The position numbers were made by a program, and so were the translations under genes. The notes beneath the pieces were generated by a model. That model was not told the DNA's origin, ran no database searches, and worked only from the letters and a program-made list of their open reading frames with translations. From positions 1 through 64,000 of the forward strand of contig VIIQ02000575.1 in NCBI GenBank assembly GCA_007449985.2: DNA of 64,000 nucleotides, given 5' to 3'. Position 1 is the stretch's first letter, and each line of letters starts with the position of its first letter. This DNA is from Desmodesmus armatus (taxonomy: Eukaryota; Chlorophyta; Chlorophyceae; Sphaeropleales; Scenedesmaceae). This document shows, piece by piece, positions 12,286 to 26,000 of the stretch.

Positions 12286-14014
12286 TTAGACCGCAGAAGG
12301 CACGAGAACCTGGGACGGAGCATTAGAGCACGTGTTGACAACAAACACTCTCAGAGCCGGGCCGGTGATCATGCTGCTCCCGGCAGTGTCAAGACACAGG
12401 CCAGGAGCATGCACTGGGCTCCACCTGCCCAAAGCATCCTGGGTCCATTTCTGGTGGCTGGCCAGCCAGGCGCCATCATAGCGGCAGGCCCACAGGAACA
12501 CCGCGGTACGAGGTACAGGGGGAAGCCCCAAGCTATTATAAGCCAATTCCAAGCAGAAGGCGCTGCCAGAGCTGCTAGCTGTCTGAATGCGCTGGGGGTT
12601 GGGGTCCACACCGGACACAAAGGCCTGTGTGCCTGGCTGGCTCCTGGAACCTGTGCAGTTTGCCAGTCTCAGGCGCGCGACAGAGGTGTTGTTGCCGTTT
12701 ACTTGCAGGCACAGGGAGCTGCTGCTGCTACCTACACGCAGAGTGCTGGGCACCGTGATGGGTCCTGGAGCAGCAGCGGCAGGGGCAACACATGCCAGGT
12801 TGTTGCTGCATGCTCCTTGCAGGTCGAACTGTGTCCCAAAGCCATGGTAAGCAAGGGCCTTTGGTAGTGTACAAAGCGAGCCCCAACCACACTTGGGCCA
12901 CACCAGTGGCCACCACCACACGAGGCAGTTGCGGAGGCCAATTACTGCAGCTGCAAAAGCTCTTGTGCCAATCATTGCCGTGCACTGCTGTCTGCAAGTC
13001 TACCACACCAGCTGCCATATGCATATGGCAGCTGATCGATCAGGTCATGCATGACCTCACCTGACAGCAGGCAGCTAGCGCTGCCGGTGACGACAAAGGT
13101 GCCATTCCAGCATGTTGCCACTGGTGGGCCAACATAGCCATCTGCATCATGACATGCATAAGCATTATCGCACGCCCCAACACACGTCTGCCCAGTGGGG
13201 GTGACGCTGCAGGAGAAGGTTCCGTTGCCAATGGTGGGCGACTCCGTGCAAGGTGCTGCACAACACAAACACACAACGTTTTTTCCGTTAACGGAGTTGG
13301 GCGGTGGCCTCAGCTTGGGCTGGTGTTTGCAATGGTGCAGTCATGCCAGGGTGACTTGTGTGGCTGGGTGTCACTGCAGCGGCCACTCTACGGTTGTGTC
13401 TCATGGCACAGACAACACACTATACAGCTGTACCAGTGCTGAGGTCGGCTTGCATGAGGTGTGCAGCAGAAACTCTCTACACCTGTTGCAGCAAGGGGTA
13501 CAGACGCTTCGTTGTAGCTTGTGTGACATCCACCTGATGCTCTCATGCTCTGTGCAGACCCGTGCACACTACCCACAGGGGGGTCATCATGGCATGTTGG
13601 GCGAACACTCACCAGCAGCTATTGCAAGAAACTTCTGTGAGGGTGAACTGCTGCAGAAATTGATCACCAGCTTGGAGCCAGCCTCCACAGTCCCGGTCTC
13701 TGAATCCAGGCACATGTTGGGAGCATGGCGAGGCACCAGGCGGCCCGCGCTGTCAAAAGCCCACTTCTGGTTGTCGTGTGAATGACACCAGTACAGGGTG
13801 ACAGATGTGCCGGCCCACCAGTGGCTGCCAAAAACGTCGAAGCAGAACGTGCCTGATGCAATGTTGACGGCTTGGATTCTATTGTTGTTAGGGGCCGCGT
13901 CGGCTACGAACAACTGACTGCTGCTGTTGCTGCAAGCGGCAAGGACAAGGTCTGCATCTTGCACCTCCACGCACAGCCCCCCAACCTGCAGCACCGTGGG
14001 AGCAGCCATCGCAC
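12286..14014 (-). other. C-terminal ricin-B-type lectin and CCP-like exons of the M60 gene
   Basis: Exon 13613-14014 (LCVEVQDADLVLAACS, HDNQKWAFDSAGRLVP, MCLDSETG, CSSSPSQKF) and exon 12286-12828 (LCLQVNGN, SHQKWTQDALGRW, GLCLDTAG, CSNAPSQ) show the QxW-like beta-trefoil repeats of ricin-B lectin folds. Between them exon 13061-13255 (TESPTIGNGTFSCS, GPPVATCWNGTF) is CCP-like. Only lectin modules are present; there is no toxin A-chain. Confidence 0.75.
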
Positions 14015-17000
14015 CTGCATGGTGCAGATGTAACAACCAGTCAGTCTCAAGATGGTGGCCAGTTGAGTGAACGCCCTACACTAGATGCTGCTTGCAAGGC
14101 CCTTGCAGGCCTGCACATGCGGAGCACATATTTGTCATGATGCAAGTGCAGCTGGGGGCCCCATGAAGCTTTCACAGGTAGCAGACTGGCTACCATGTGT
14201 GGCAGCAGTGTTGCGGCAAAGTCCAGTCACCTACTTGGCAATGTTGCTGGCGTTTGATCTGCACATTGCATGCACGCAGGAGGCAGGCGGCAGCAGGCAA
14301 ACCATGGTGTGAGCGCTGAAGCTTGCAGAATGACAGGGATCAGTTGCTTTGCAAGTTGTCAAGCCCTCTGCTGCTGCTGCCATGAACGGTTCACGTGCTG
14401 GCCGGCATGACAGCACAACCACCGACGCAAAGTGCAACCCAGTGTGCCCTGGCAAGCATTGCGGGCACTGAAACCAAAGCAAGATACAGTTTTGCCTCAG
14501 ACTGGTGGGCCAAGCAGCTGCCACCCAGAGCTGTCGCTCACCTAGCTTCACCAACAGACCCTGACAGGGGTCCCTACTATTACGCCAGGACAGTGGCGAC
14601 CACTCTGCAGGGCTGAGGATGGTGTGCTTCAGGCCACCAAAAGTGTTGACCCCCATGCAGTGCGGATTGGCACCACACACCGCAGCTGCGTTAGTCCAGT
14701 TGCCATCAGCAGCAGTCTCAACGTAGATGATATCATTCCATGGCGAATCCATCTTGCTGTGGAACGTCCAGCCCGGAGGCACGGACTGCTTGCAAACCTC
14801 TACAAGACAGAACAAGGGCAGAGGAGGGTCCATTACAGTAGTATGGTAGTAGGTAGTGTTGTGTGCAAGCACATGTGGCTCACCAGTTACTCGTAGACTG
14901 CACCATTGGCAGGCGACCAGTCGCATCTGCAACCACACCTGCGCTGCTGTGCTGCGGGCACCACACACTGCCGTTGCAATGTTCAAAACCTGCCAACAAA
15001 GCGTGTGAATGTGCTAGGCAGCTGGCAGCTTTGTTCTGGTGGCTGGGGGGGGGCGGGGGGGCGACAGAGGTGTATGGAGGTTTCAAGGGCCAGACTGTGC
15101 ATGACAGCAGTGTCAAGCAGCAGCACAGATGCCTGGGGCACCCACCCTCCAGGGTTGGGGACAAGTAGCCTGGCAGGCAGCAGTCGGAGCACTCTTCAGC
15201 ACAGGGACCAGCAGGGTCAAAGTCAAATGCAGGCAGTGCGGCGACTGCGGCTTCTGTGTCAGATGTGACTGGGAACTTCCACGTCCTGCAGAAAGGACAC
15301 ACATGTTTGGGACAGGTGTGAGATAAGGACGTCTACAAAATGCAGAAGGTGGTGTTTACAAAATGAGCAGGAGCACTTGGCCTTGGATGTGAAATGAGAA
15401 TACCGCCCAGCAGTGAACGTATCCACCCGCCCCCAGCTCGAAAAAACACCCAGTCTACACCCAGTCGCCCAGTGGCACAGTTACTCTTCACAAGCAACAT
15501 AGCTTCTGCAATGCCCGTGCATATGGTGATGTTTGAACAGCGCAAGTTGGGACCCACCTGTAAAAAGGTACCAGGTTTTTGTTGGCAGCCTTGGATGTCT
15601 CGACGATCCAGGTCTGAATCTTGGCATCATCTGTGGCCACAGCAGCAGTGCCTTCCAACACCTGCATACGAGTCAGGAAACGAGACCAAAACTCCCAGCC
15701 TCCAGTGTAGTTCAGCCTGCCTCCAGCATTCTCCTGCAGCTGCATCAGCTGGTACATGCCAGGGGTACCACTGGTGGTGCCAAAGTCTATTGAGATGGTT
15801 CCGGTACTAGTGCCAGTGGTGGTGCCAAAGTCTGTTGGGAAGACTCCGGAGGCAAAGTAAGCGGCCTGCTCTGATGCCCTGTTGGTGTAGCGTGTAGTGC
15901 GGTTCATCTTCATGATGCTTTCGCTGGCCCATAGGGCATAGAGGTCGCATGCCGTGTCGTTTTGATTGGGGAGCGTCCATGCCGACCACCGGTGGTTTTT
16001 GCCTGCGCAGCCACAAGGGGGTTGAGGTTGGTTCCAGCACATGCCAAGGTCGGTCAGAAGCAAGGGTGTGTTGGCACTTGGTACCTGTTTCACACTTGCA
16101 AATGCACACAAAACAGAGCCTTCACACTCTGCACTGCACAAGGATTGCTTCATGTTCACAGATCTGCTTCACTCCGCAATTCCATCTCCAAAGTGAGACC
16201 AACTGCGTGGGTGTAGCTGGCTGCAGCTGGGGGCAGGCTTGGAAGAGGTTGCAGAATGAGCCAGCAGCCACAGTCCAACCTTGCAAGGCAGTTGCCTGAT
16301 GCTGCCATGACACGCCTTGATGCTTAGGCATGTGCTGCTATGCTGCCGACAAGCCTCACTCCAAAAGCATGCAGGCCCTCCCAAACAGACACACCTAGCT
16401 CATGGAACCAATCCCAGCCGTCATCACGGCCAATCAAATTGGGCAGCTGGAGCCTGGCAGCTTGCCTTTTGTAGGCCATAATTGGGTAACTGAGAAAGAA
16501 GAAAAAGAAGGAAGAGGGAAGGGATGGGGAGGAGGACAGCATTGGCAGCCCAAAGACGTTGACGTGCGATCAAACCAACGGTGTGGGGTAGTTGCAGGCG
16601 ATATCAAGGCTGGACGAGCCATCAGCAGATGGAACAGTGCAGCAGGTTTGGACTTTAAGTTTGTCGACCAAACAGAAAGCCAGGCAACAGGCCAGCAACT
16701 GCAACCCCGCACTACATACCCGCTGTGCATCCGTCCATAATTGGTGTCGCAGTCCAGCACCACCCGTTCAGCACGAGGCCGGTCACGGGAGAACTGCAGG
16801 CAGGCAGGCAGGCAGGCAGGCACCGTACGGTGTTGCCGTTAGCAGCGCAGTTGTGAGGGGCCACTGTGAGCAAGCAACACCATGTTCTGGTCCTGCGTGA
16901 GGCATGGAGATGACGGAGTGCCCGCCAGGAGGCGATCGTGTAATTTTCCATGCTGTGGAGCTGAACCTGCACAAGAACCAAGTCAAATTCTCTACAGCGT

Positions 17001-20000
17001 GTAAAGGGCAAAACCTGACTGCATGACACGTGGGTGGGCAGTGTGCACCCAGGGCCCTGACAACTGAATAGGGCTATCCACGCACCCTTGCCAAGTCTGC
17101 ATAGCCGTCCATGACTGTGTCCCAGAGATCCACCACAGCCTGCGGGGGCAACAGAGTTGTGCAGGTACAAGCTAGGTCAGTGGTGCCAGCAAACTGATGT
17201 GACACTGAGGCACCCGCTGCACAGTTGTTGCCTTTTAGTGGCAACAACTGCTGTCCTTCAGATTTGTTGAATCGGTCTCATGCAAGCAAGCAGAACAACT
17301 GCATGCACACCAATCAGTCACCAGCAAAAATGTTATGCCACACACACCGCAACGGCAAGGGGTCTGCTGGCAGCAGTAAGGTTTCACCACTGTTACACCT
17401 TGCTGCCTGCCTGTCAAGACAAGCACCGTGCGCAGTACCTGCGGGTTGTCCAGGTTGGCAATGGAGGCTGATGGCACGGTCATAACAAACCTGTACAGCA
17501 GAGTGCAGGATGCCCAACGCACCAGTCAATGAAGGAACGCAAGGCCAGGAGCGTCTACCAGCGAACTTGAAGGCAGGTTGTCCTGCTGAGACCTGTTACT
17601 GGCAGCTAACAGCCGTGTTACATTTGCCGCAACATCCCATCTGAGAAACGATTACACGTTTGGGAGTATAGGATGGATTCAGAACCTCCAGGCGAGTCTC
17701 AGTCTCAAGTCGGACCCTTGGAGTCCCTCACTTGTCTGACCCCAGTTCTGCCCAAGGCACGGGTGAGCTGCGGAGTGTGGCCCTCCATTCCTCTTCGGTT
17801 GTCTTTCCCTTGAAGAAGAAAGGTGCCTGCATGGCTTCTGTTACTGTCACATCCAGCAGGCCGAATGTGCTGCCCTGCATGTTAATACGCCAACCAACAG
17901 GCAGCATGACACACCAATGGCCAGCATCATTGAAGCAGCGGGCAGCTCTCCCGAGCAGGCCTATGTACACTGGCAAGCCAAACATACTGTACCACCATGC
18001 TGTGACGTGACCGGCGACAGATTGCCGCCATGGGCGTGGCACATGCTACCTTCGTTGTTGAGCCACAGTATGACAGCCCTCAGGGTTTGGGGTTTAGGGG
18101 AATTTGCCTAAACCCAAACTCACCCAGGCAGAAGTGATGTAGATGAGGCCGCCCATGCCAGATGCCAAGGTGATGGTGTTGCCGTCCGCAGCATTGGTAA
18201 ACCAACGGCGCAACAACATGCCAGAAGGCAACCTGCAGTCAAGCACAAGCCACCACATGCGTCAGTAGCAGCCCAGTCAACACAAGAAGCGCGTGAGGCT
18301 GGTTGCTGCAACACACTTGGAGCTGTGTCTTGGAGTACACTGGAACCAAAGGCTGGGCGAGTGGTGGTCAGTGCAGACCCGGACGTGCACCTGAAGACAA
18401 AGATACAGTGGCAGCCACTGCATCAACCGGCGTATGTCCACTGTCCTTACCTGCACCAATATGACCAGGCGGATATGTCGTCACTGTGGCTGCCGATCTG
18501 CACTCCCAGAACGCCGCCAGTTGCTGACAGTGTGGCTGCCACTGCAGAGGGAATGGTGACAGTGATGCTCTGGCCTGCAGGAGCCCATAAGCCTGTGCTG
18601 AGCCACTTGGTGCCGCCCCTGGGTGGCATGGGGCCTGTGTAGTTTCCAGCATATGTTGCATTCACCTGGCGTTGACAAACACCAAACCAACCTTTGAACG
18701 CTCTGGGCAGACAGTGTGCATGTTGTTGCGATGGCAGAGCGTGCATGCCCCGTTCAGCGCCTCATTCAAGGACAATGCTGATCTCTTATGGGGAGGCCAG
18801 TGACTCCGCGACGGCCAACCTGGCACGCCAAAAGCAGAGACGCTCCACCCCCTCTAGAGTCCTCTGAAACAGAGAACTCAGAAACGAAGACCCTAGAGTC
18901 TCTACCCCTCGTGCTGGTAAGCAAGGGCGCTAGGGCAGCCCTGCAGATTCGATGAGTGACTTACCGTCAGGGTGACAGACGGGATGGTTGTTGCACCTGC
19001 ACCTGGAACCCCTGGGAAGTCTGTCGCACAGGGCAGAGGAACGACCTGAGCTGCCGGCAGGTCACTGTGCCTCTTGGCCACATACGCCGCCTGGCATCAA
19101 CACACAAAACATTGGTCATGCCCCTTGCCACGTTGTGCACAACGTGACTCTGTCAAATGCAGGTCTCAATGTTGGCTGCTGCTCAGCACAGACCGAGTAC
19201 CAACTGGCAGCAGGCAACACTGTCTGATCTATTGCAGGCCTACCATTGACACGCAAGGCAACACTGCTCAAAACCGACATATGTGCTGACATTCAGCAAC
19301 ACCGTGTTGCTCCTTATGACAAGGAGCGCACGAGGTGTATGTTCAGTGAGGTGACGTGCAGTTGTTCAGGAACCAGCTTGTCTTCGTGCACGCCAAAGCC
19401 CTTACCGCAATCTTGTTTTCTGGGGTGGCTTCCACATTGCCACACCACCAGCTTGCTGTCTGGTCGCTGAGCTGAGTGTCGAGCTGGCTGCCGAAGGACG
19501 CCCACAGGGCAGCAGAGGGTGATGAGGCTGGGGTGACTCCTGTGAAGGGTGTGTCCTGTATGGACTGGCTGACTGTGCTTGTCACTGCTCGAAACACCCG
19601 CACACACATGCGGACACACACACGGACATAGACACAGACGCAGACGAACACACCCAGACACACAGTTGAGCGCATGGATTTATCTCCGGTGTGGCATTAC
19701 CAATCCTGCCTTGCTGAGACACACGTGAAAGAGTCACAGGCGGGTTTCAAACGCAAGTTGCATCACGACATGGTTTGACAGTTGACTACACCAGCCGATG
19801 CCAGACCCGGGCTAGCAGGCTGGAATCGGGCTTGCACTTCTGCTTGCTGCCGGCCCGGTGCATTGTGAAGGACAGTCACACCACATTTCATTTTTCGTCT
19901 TTGCCCGCGCGCCAATTGGGCCATTGCCGCCACACTCAAGAGTACCCTGTGCACACACACACCTTGCTTGCTCCAGCCGTTGCGTCCTAATTCCCAAAGC

Positions 20001-23000
20001 TGCTGGGCTTGTGCAACACAAACAGCTGCGGGGCATATGCTGGTAGCTCACCTTCAGTGAGGATGTCTGCAGAGAGGATTTTGGTGCCTTGCAGGTGCGC
20101 CAGCAATGCCTGTGCCGCCAGCGTGGCGTCCAACCTGAGGTCTGCGTTGAAGAGCAGGGGATCTGGAGCAGTAGTGGCGACGGTGATAGAGCGTCCGTCA
20201 CCAACCTGTGCAGCCCACTGTATGCACTTCAGCGGGGCCAGGAGCTGGTTTCCAGCGTATAGTGATATGTCACCATCTGTGGACCTGTGGGGACGCAGCA
20301 AACGATGCACCATGCATGCAAACGTGTGTTTGGTGTGCGTGGGCAATTGCGTGGACTCCATCCAACGCCAGGTAGCCGGTGCACACGGCTGCCCTAGGTC
20401 CAGGTTTGCCGCATGTGTGCAGGGGCCGGGCGGATGCACCCTGAAATACTGCACAAGTGGGACCACACACTATCAGCCAGTGCCAAAAAGCACATGTGTC
20501 CTCAGTCTGCTGAAGCGCATGAAGTCTCACACAGACAACTGGTAGTACGTCCATAGCACTCTGCATTGCAGGTTGTCACAGTGACAGTGACTCCAGCAAT
20601 ATGACTAATAGAATTTAGGGTTCCAGAATTTAGGGAATCAAAACCCTAAACCTCAACACGCACCCGGCTTGGCCTCCCAGCACAAGGCCAGCTCCTTGCC
20701 GCACAAACGCGACAATGGCCGTCCTTTGCAGTGCAGTGAAGCTGCTGGAGCTGTCGGTCAGCAGGACATCAGCAATCTTGCTGTCGGTCACCAGCACCTC
20801 AAAAGCCCATTGATCAATGTTGGTCAGCACATGGTCGTCATAGCCAGTGGGTAACTTGATGGCCACACCCAGGGCCGCCTGCGTATTGAATGTAGTACAG
20901 AACAGACACGCAGTGCATGCACAGTGTAGTCAATACAGGGTAACAACAGCCACAGCATGCAATCTTTTGCGTGTTCAAGGACACGATGTTGTGCGGGTAC
21001 GACCGGGCGCGCTCCATCACACCACATGCTTTTGCAGCTGCCCGGCGTGCTGGCCTAAAGCTAAAATGGTGTGCCAGAATCCTGCATCAAATGGATTGTC
21101 TCTCGGTTCTATCAACACGTTGGTCAGCCATGAGTGCGGTGCTGGCAGCGTTGACTGCACAAGGTGCAAAACCTACCGCAGCGGTCTTGATTGCTGTGAT
21201 CTGGGCGCTGGTCAGGATATTGTTGCCTGTCACAGCCAGCCTGAAGCTGCTGTTGCCGGCGCTCTCTGCTGGCACCCCGGCTGCCCAACGCAAGGTGTCG
21301 ACGGCCAATCGACAAGTCAGGGCAGTTGCTGGCGAGGGCTCTTGACCACACTGCATCATGTAAGCCTCGTTGTTAAAGGCCACCACCCTGCCGCCGGCCG
21401 CTGACACTCTAGCAGCGGCCATCATGGCGCTGCTGCCATCTTGTGTCACAATCACAGGGAAGGCGTTGCCTCGAAGGACCAGGGTGTCTGGTGCGTCAAG
21501 CTCGATGGCCAAGCTCTGCCCATTGAGGCCGGTTGTCAGGTCTGGTGGGAGCAGCCAGGCAAAGCACAGCCGGTTGTCTGTTGAGCAGCTGCTGCCAGCA
21601 CACACTGTGTTGTTGCCTGCTGCAATTGGGCCCCGGTGTGGCTGTGTCTAGGCAGTGTCTGGTAATGCTGGCAGCGGGACACTAGTGCTAGCATAATGCT
21701 GATGTGCGCTGCCTTGCTTGAGTTATTAGTAGTGTTGGTGGGTGGGTTGTGTCGCGATCACCAATCAGTCACCTGTCCAGTCTGCTGTGTGGTGTGTGTC
21801 CGGCGCACATTGTCCAATGGCACCGTCCCAAGAGGATAATGCGTCACATCCACAGGTAAAGCCATCGCCGGGCGCGGGCACGTCCAAGCAAGTCCCGGTG
21901 CTGCGGCTTAGCCCCAAGCAAGGACTTCCAACGCAGCCATCAATGTCTGCGACCAGCACACATGAGAACTTGGCATGCCGGGCTGCCGCACTGGCTTCGG
22001 GCCCGGACTAGCTTTGACATGAACTGCAGCCTAGCCGTCTGACTCATGCAATGTGTGTGTGGCGGTGACGGCTGCGGCACTGTGGAGGGATCAGTCAGAT
22101 TCATGCACAGTGTCTGAGTGGGCCTACATCAAGGCAACATGCATTTCACAACCAAATGTGCCACACGTTTGTGAATGCACCACCATGTGCCCACAGCATG
22201 CTTCGGGACAGGACTCTTCATGCTGCAACATGTTGGCAGCCTCAACCCAGCCATGAGCTCACCGTTGCATGTGGCAGAGGAGAAGGTGCCCGCAGTGCAG
22301 GTGATGGTGGGTGCGGATGCTGTGTAGCCCGAGTTGCACTGCACATCGCACGTCTGACCGCTGGCAACCTTGTCGTCAACACATGTGATGTTGCCATTGC
22401 TGATTGTTGAGGGCGGTCCTTGGCAAGGATTGGCTGGAAATAGCAGGAACGCACAACCACAACCACAGCAACACAAGGAGATCAAACATGTGGGTGAGTA
22501 AGCCCCGATCTGTGATACGCCATCTCGCAACGCAAGGCAACATGCATTTCACAACCAATTGTGCCACCTTCAAAAAAGCGTGCCACACGTTTGTGCATGC
22601 ACCACCATGTGCCCACAGCATGCTTCGGGACAACTCTTCATGCTGCAACATGTTGGCAGCCTCAACCCAGCGATGAGCTCACCGTTGCATCTGGCAGAGG
22701 AGAAGGTGCCCGCAGTGCAGGTGATGGTGGGTGTTGATGCTGTGTAGCCCGCGTTGCACTGCACATCGCACGTCTCGCCGATTCCGACGCTGTCGCCAGC
22801 ACATGTGATGTTGCCATTGCTGATTGTTGCAGGAGGTCCTTGGCATGGATTGACCTCGGCCGTAACGCGGCATGCCTTGCCGCCTTCCAATGTGTCCACG
22901 CATACCTTGACTTCTTCCAATGTTTCCAGGCCCTGGACGTTGCCAGCATCCTGCACCGTCTCTATAATGGAAGGCAAGGATTCTGTAGTGCCACGGAAAG

Positions 23001-26000
23001 TGACCCCAGCTGTGAACAGCATGGTACGATTGTCGCTTTGCAGCAGTCGCCTTGCCACCTGCGCACACAACAGAGCATACATCAAAGGCGTGGGTCAACC
23101 CACGGGTTTTAACTTATTTTTTTTTTTGACTAATGACCAGTATTGACACACATTATTTGTATTAGGGTCAACACACCCCCAACAAGCCGCGCCGTGTGAT
23201 ACGAAACGCAACACAATGCGTGTCTGATGCTGATGCATCTATCAGGTATATGCTTTTTGCTGCTTGTTGTAATGCATGTGGACAGCTGCTGCTAGCACAA
23301 GTACAGGCACACAGAGCCGCCGTGTGGTTGCGCCAACAGCCAGCAGACAATCTCCTCGCTTGGGCCCTCGCTTGGGCCCCGAGCCTGAGGCTCCCCGGCA
23401 CGTGCTCACCTGTCCCTGAGGCAAGTTCATGCAGTCCACTGTAACAGTCAGGGATGGTGCGTAAATCCCTGTAGGCACGACACACATGCGGCTTGTTAAA
23501 GCCTGCGATGAGCGGCTTGGCCCCTCTAGCAGTAATCTGGTGTTAGCAACAACGCAATAATGTCGGCCCGGCCTTTTCGGTGCGACGTGGTGTGGTAACC
23601 TCAAGCCAACCGAGCTTATGTTTGACTGCCGATGTTTTTGTGCGTCGCATGCAAGGATACACCCAGCTTTGCTGTCTCACGAGTGGGGAAACGCGCGTTG
23701 CTGTCTCTCGCTGACAAACCCCGCCTGCCGACAGCAGCTCCAAACGCTCACCGAATGCAGTCTGTGGGTTGGAGAAGAACGCAGTGAAAGCAGCCTTCAC
23801 TGTTTCGGTGGCCTGGGCGCTGCAGGTCCCGTCGGCAGTGAGCACCAGCACCAAAGCCTGCGGCGTTTCCACCGGCTTGCAGGGGGATGCTGCATCGGTT
23901 GCTACAAAGCCACTGGGGCACAAGAAGGCAAGGCGCAGCGCCAGCCTCTGTGGGGCGGTGCGGACCATACTGCGCTTGAAGACACCCGGCTGCACGTTGG
24001 CTTTCACAAAAGAGCACGTCGTGCCAATCTGTGCCTGCTGCACAGTTGTCAGGAAGGACACACCCACGCAGCCGCCTCCAGCGTCGTCGCATGCCTTCAT
24101 GCAATCCTGCACCGAGTTGAACTGGTCACGGCCTGGGGCTGCTTCTTGGATGCCGACAGTGAGTGCTTTCTCCTCCTGCAGACAATGCAGCAACAGCGTG
24201 CATGAGAGCAATGCGCCCTGAGCAGCCGTTCTGTACTTCAGGCTGTAGTGTGGCCGACAAGCACTGTTGTGTTGGGGTATCCACACCTGACAGCATTGGA
24301 TTCGAATTCAATGCTGCTGACACCGTCTGGATACAGTTATTCCCACAGTAACAGATACAGGTGCACCCAGTAAGCGGCCTACGTAGGTATACCCGTATAT
24401 CACTGCACTGCCTGGGCGGCTCACCTGGTAAAAAGTGTAAAAGCCACTTGCAATGCTTTGAGCAGCCGTAGGGGAGCTGATGCTGCTTTTGAGGGAACTG
24501 GCAGCTGTGTAGCCAGCTGCCAACGCCTTGAAAGCTATCCAGGGCATCCTAGGGAATTCAAGCAGGGAGTGCAGGTGAACCATCGTCAGTCATTCCCCTC
24601 TGTTGCCTGGCACCTCTGATTGAAATGCAAGGAAGCTTCATATACTGCGCTGCTCACACGGTCACGTACTGCAGCATGTGGTTTGCACCTCACCAGCAGC
24701 TACAGCCGCTGAGCACTCTTGATACTCGAAAGCTGAGTGGAACAATGCAACGCAAGGACCTGACTAGCTGGCAAGATGAACGGCCTCACCCTTCGTACAC
24801 GGGTGCTACTGACACCCTGACGCTGCACTCCTGAAGCTTGTAGTCATAGGTCAGCAACTGACACTCGGCTTGATCACACAGCTGCACGCACTCCGCAACG
24901 CTGGCCACGCCAGGAGTGACGGTAACGCCCACATCACTAGAGAGGGGCAGGTAGAAGCTGCCGTCAGTCATTTGAGCGTACTCAGACAGGCATTCTGCAG
25001 CTGCCGCTGCCCCAGCCCGGGACACTGTCCTGGCCGTGAACCAGTCATTGGCTTGGTTCCTGCAGGGAGGGCAAGGTGTCAGGGAGAAAAGCAAGGGTGA
25101 CTGTCGTGTGTGGCTTCGATCAGGCACAGACCCAGCAGCAAAAGTGTGCCGGCGTCATTGGGTGCATTGACAGCATTCCACCAGGGCTTCCAGAACCATG
25201 AGCCATTCATTAGGCGCTGCGCATGAGCCGACGGTGCAACTGACAGATTCAGCACTCACCACTCGAAGCTGAACCCAGCAGTGTTGCCAGCAGCAGAGCA
25301 CACCACACAGTCGGCACCGACAGCGCGTCCAGCAGGGCCGTATGTTGCGTTCTCGCCAACACCGCCACACAGGCTCGTGCAGCTGGGGCCTCCATACCCT
25401 GGTGAGCAAACTGGCGGGGACAGGCGGCAACAGGGGAAGAAATGTACAGCAGCACAATTTGGCCATGCAGCTGCAGCATGTTGTGTGTTGGGGTCACACA
25501 GGCAAACCCCCACATGAAGCGTACACAAAGGCAGATGCTGTTGGGACTGTCATGGCAACATGAGGATAAGCAGATCCTGCTGTACATGTCACAGAGGCGG
25601 ATGCTGCATGCATCAGTAGCCGAGCATGCCATTGACGCCCTTTGCTTCGGCATGCCTCCCCCCACCCGCCTGCATGTCACACTCACGTGAGCAGCTGCCG
25701 ATAGAATCAGACCCGGACTTGGGCGTGGTGAACTGCAGAGGGCACGGCTTGCAAGCAGTTGATGCATTCACCGCCAGCTGGTCGTTGTAGAAGCCTGCAG
25801 GTCATGGTTGGGGACGTATGTTGTGGCATCAAGTAAGCCCACTCCAGCGACCCAAGGAAGCGAACCCGGCCATACCGGATTGCAAGGAGCATGCCTACCA
25901 TATTGCATGCATGGAAGGGGACGTCTCTCAGACAGTGCTGCCCTGACCCCACAAACAGCTGAGGGCCCAGCCATCTGATGATGAGGCTTTTTGGGGGTCT

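Noticed and set aside
12226..12867. 213-codon plus frame over the last M60-gene exon
   Set aside because: It is ant-sense to a well-supported ricin-B lectin exon and has no recognisable content.
16122..16331. Extra M60 exon giving HELG-HQGVSWQHQ
   Set aside because: It restores HExxH but destroys the alignment downstream, whereas joining 16395 to 16002 keeps phase and family similarity; retained only as an alternative.
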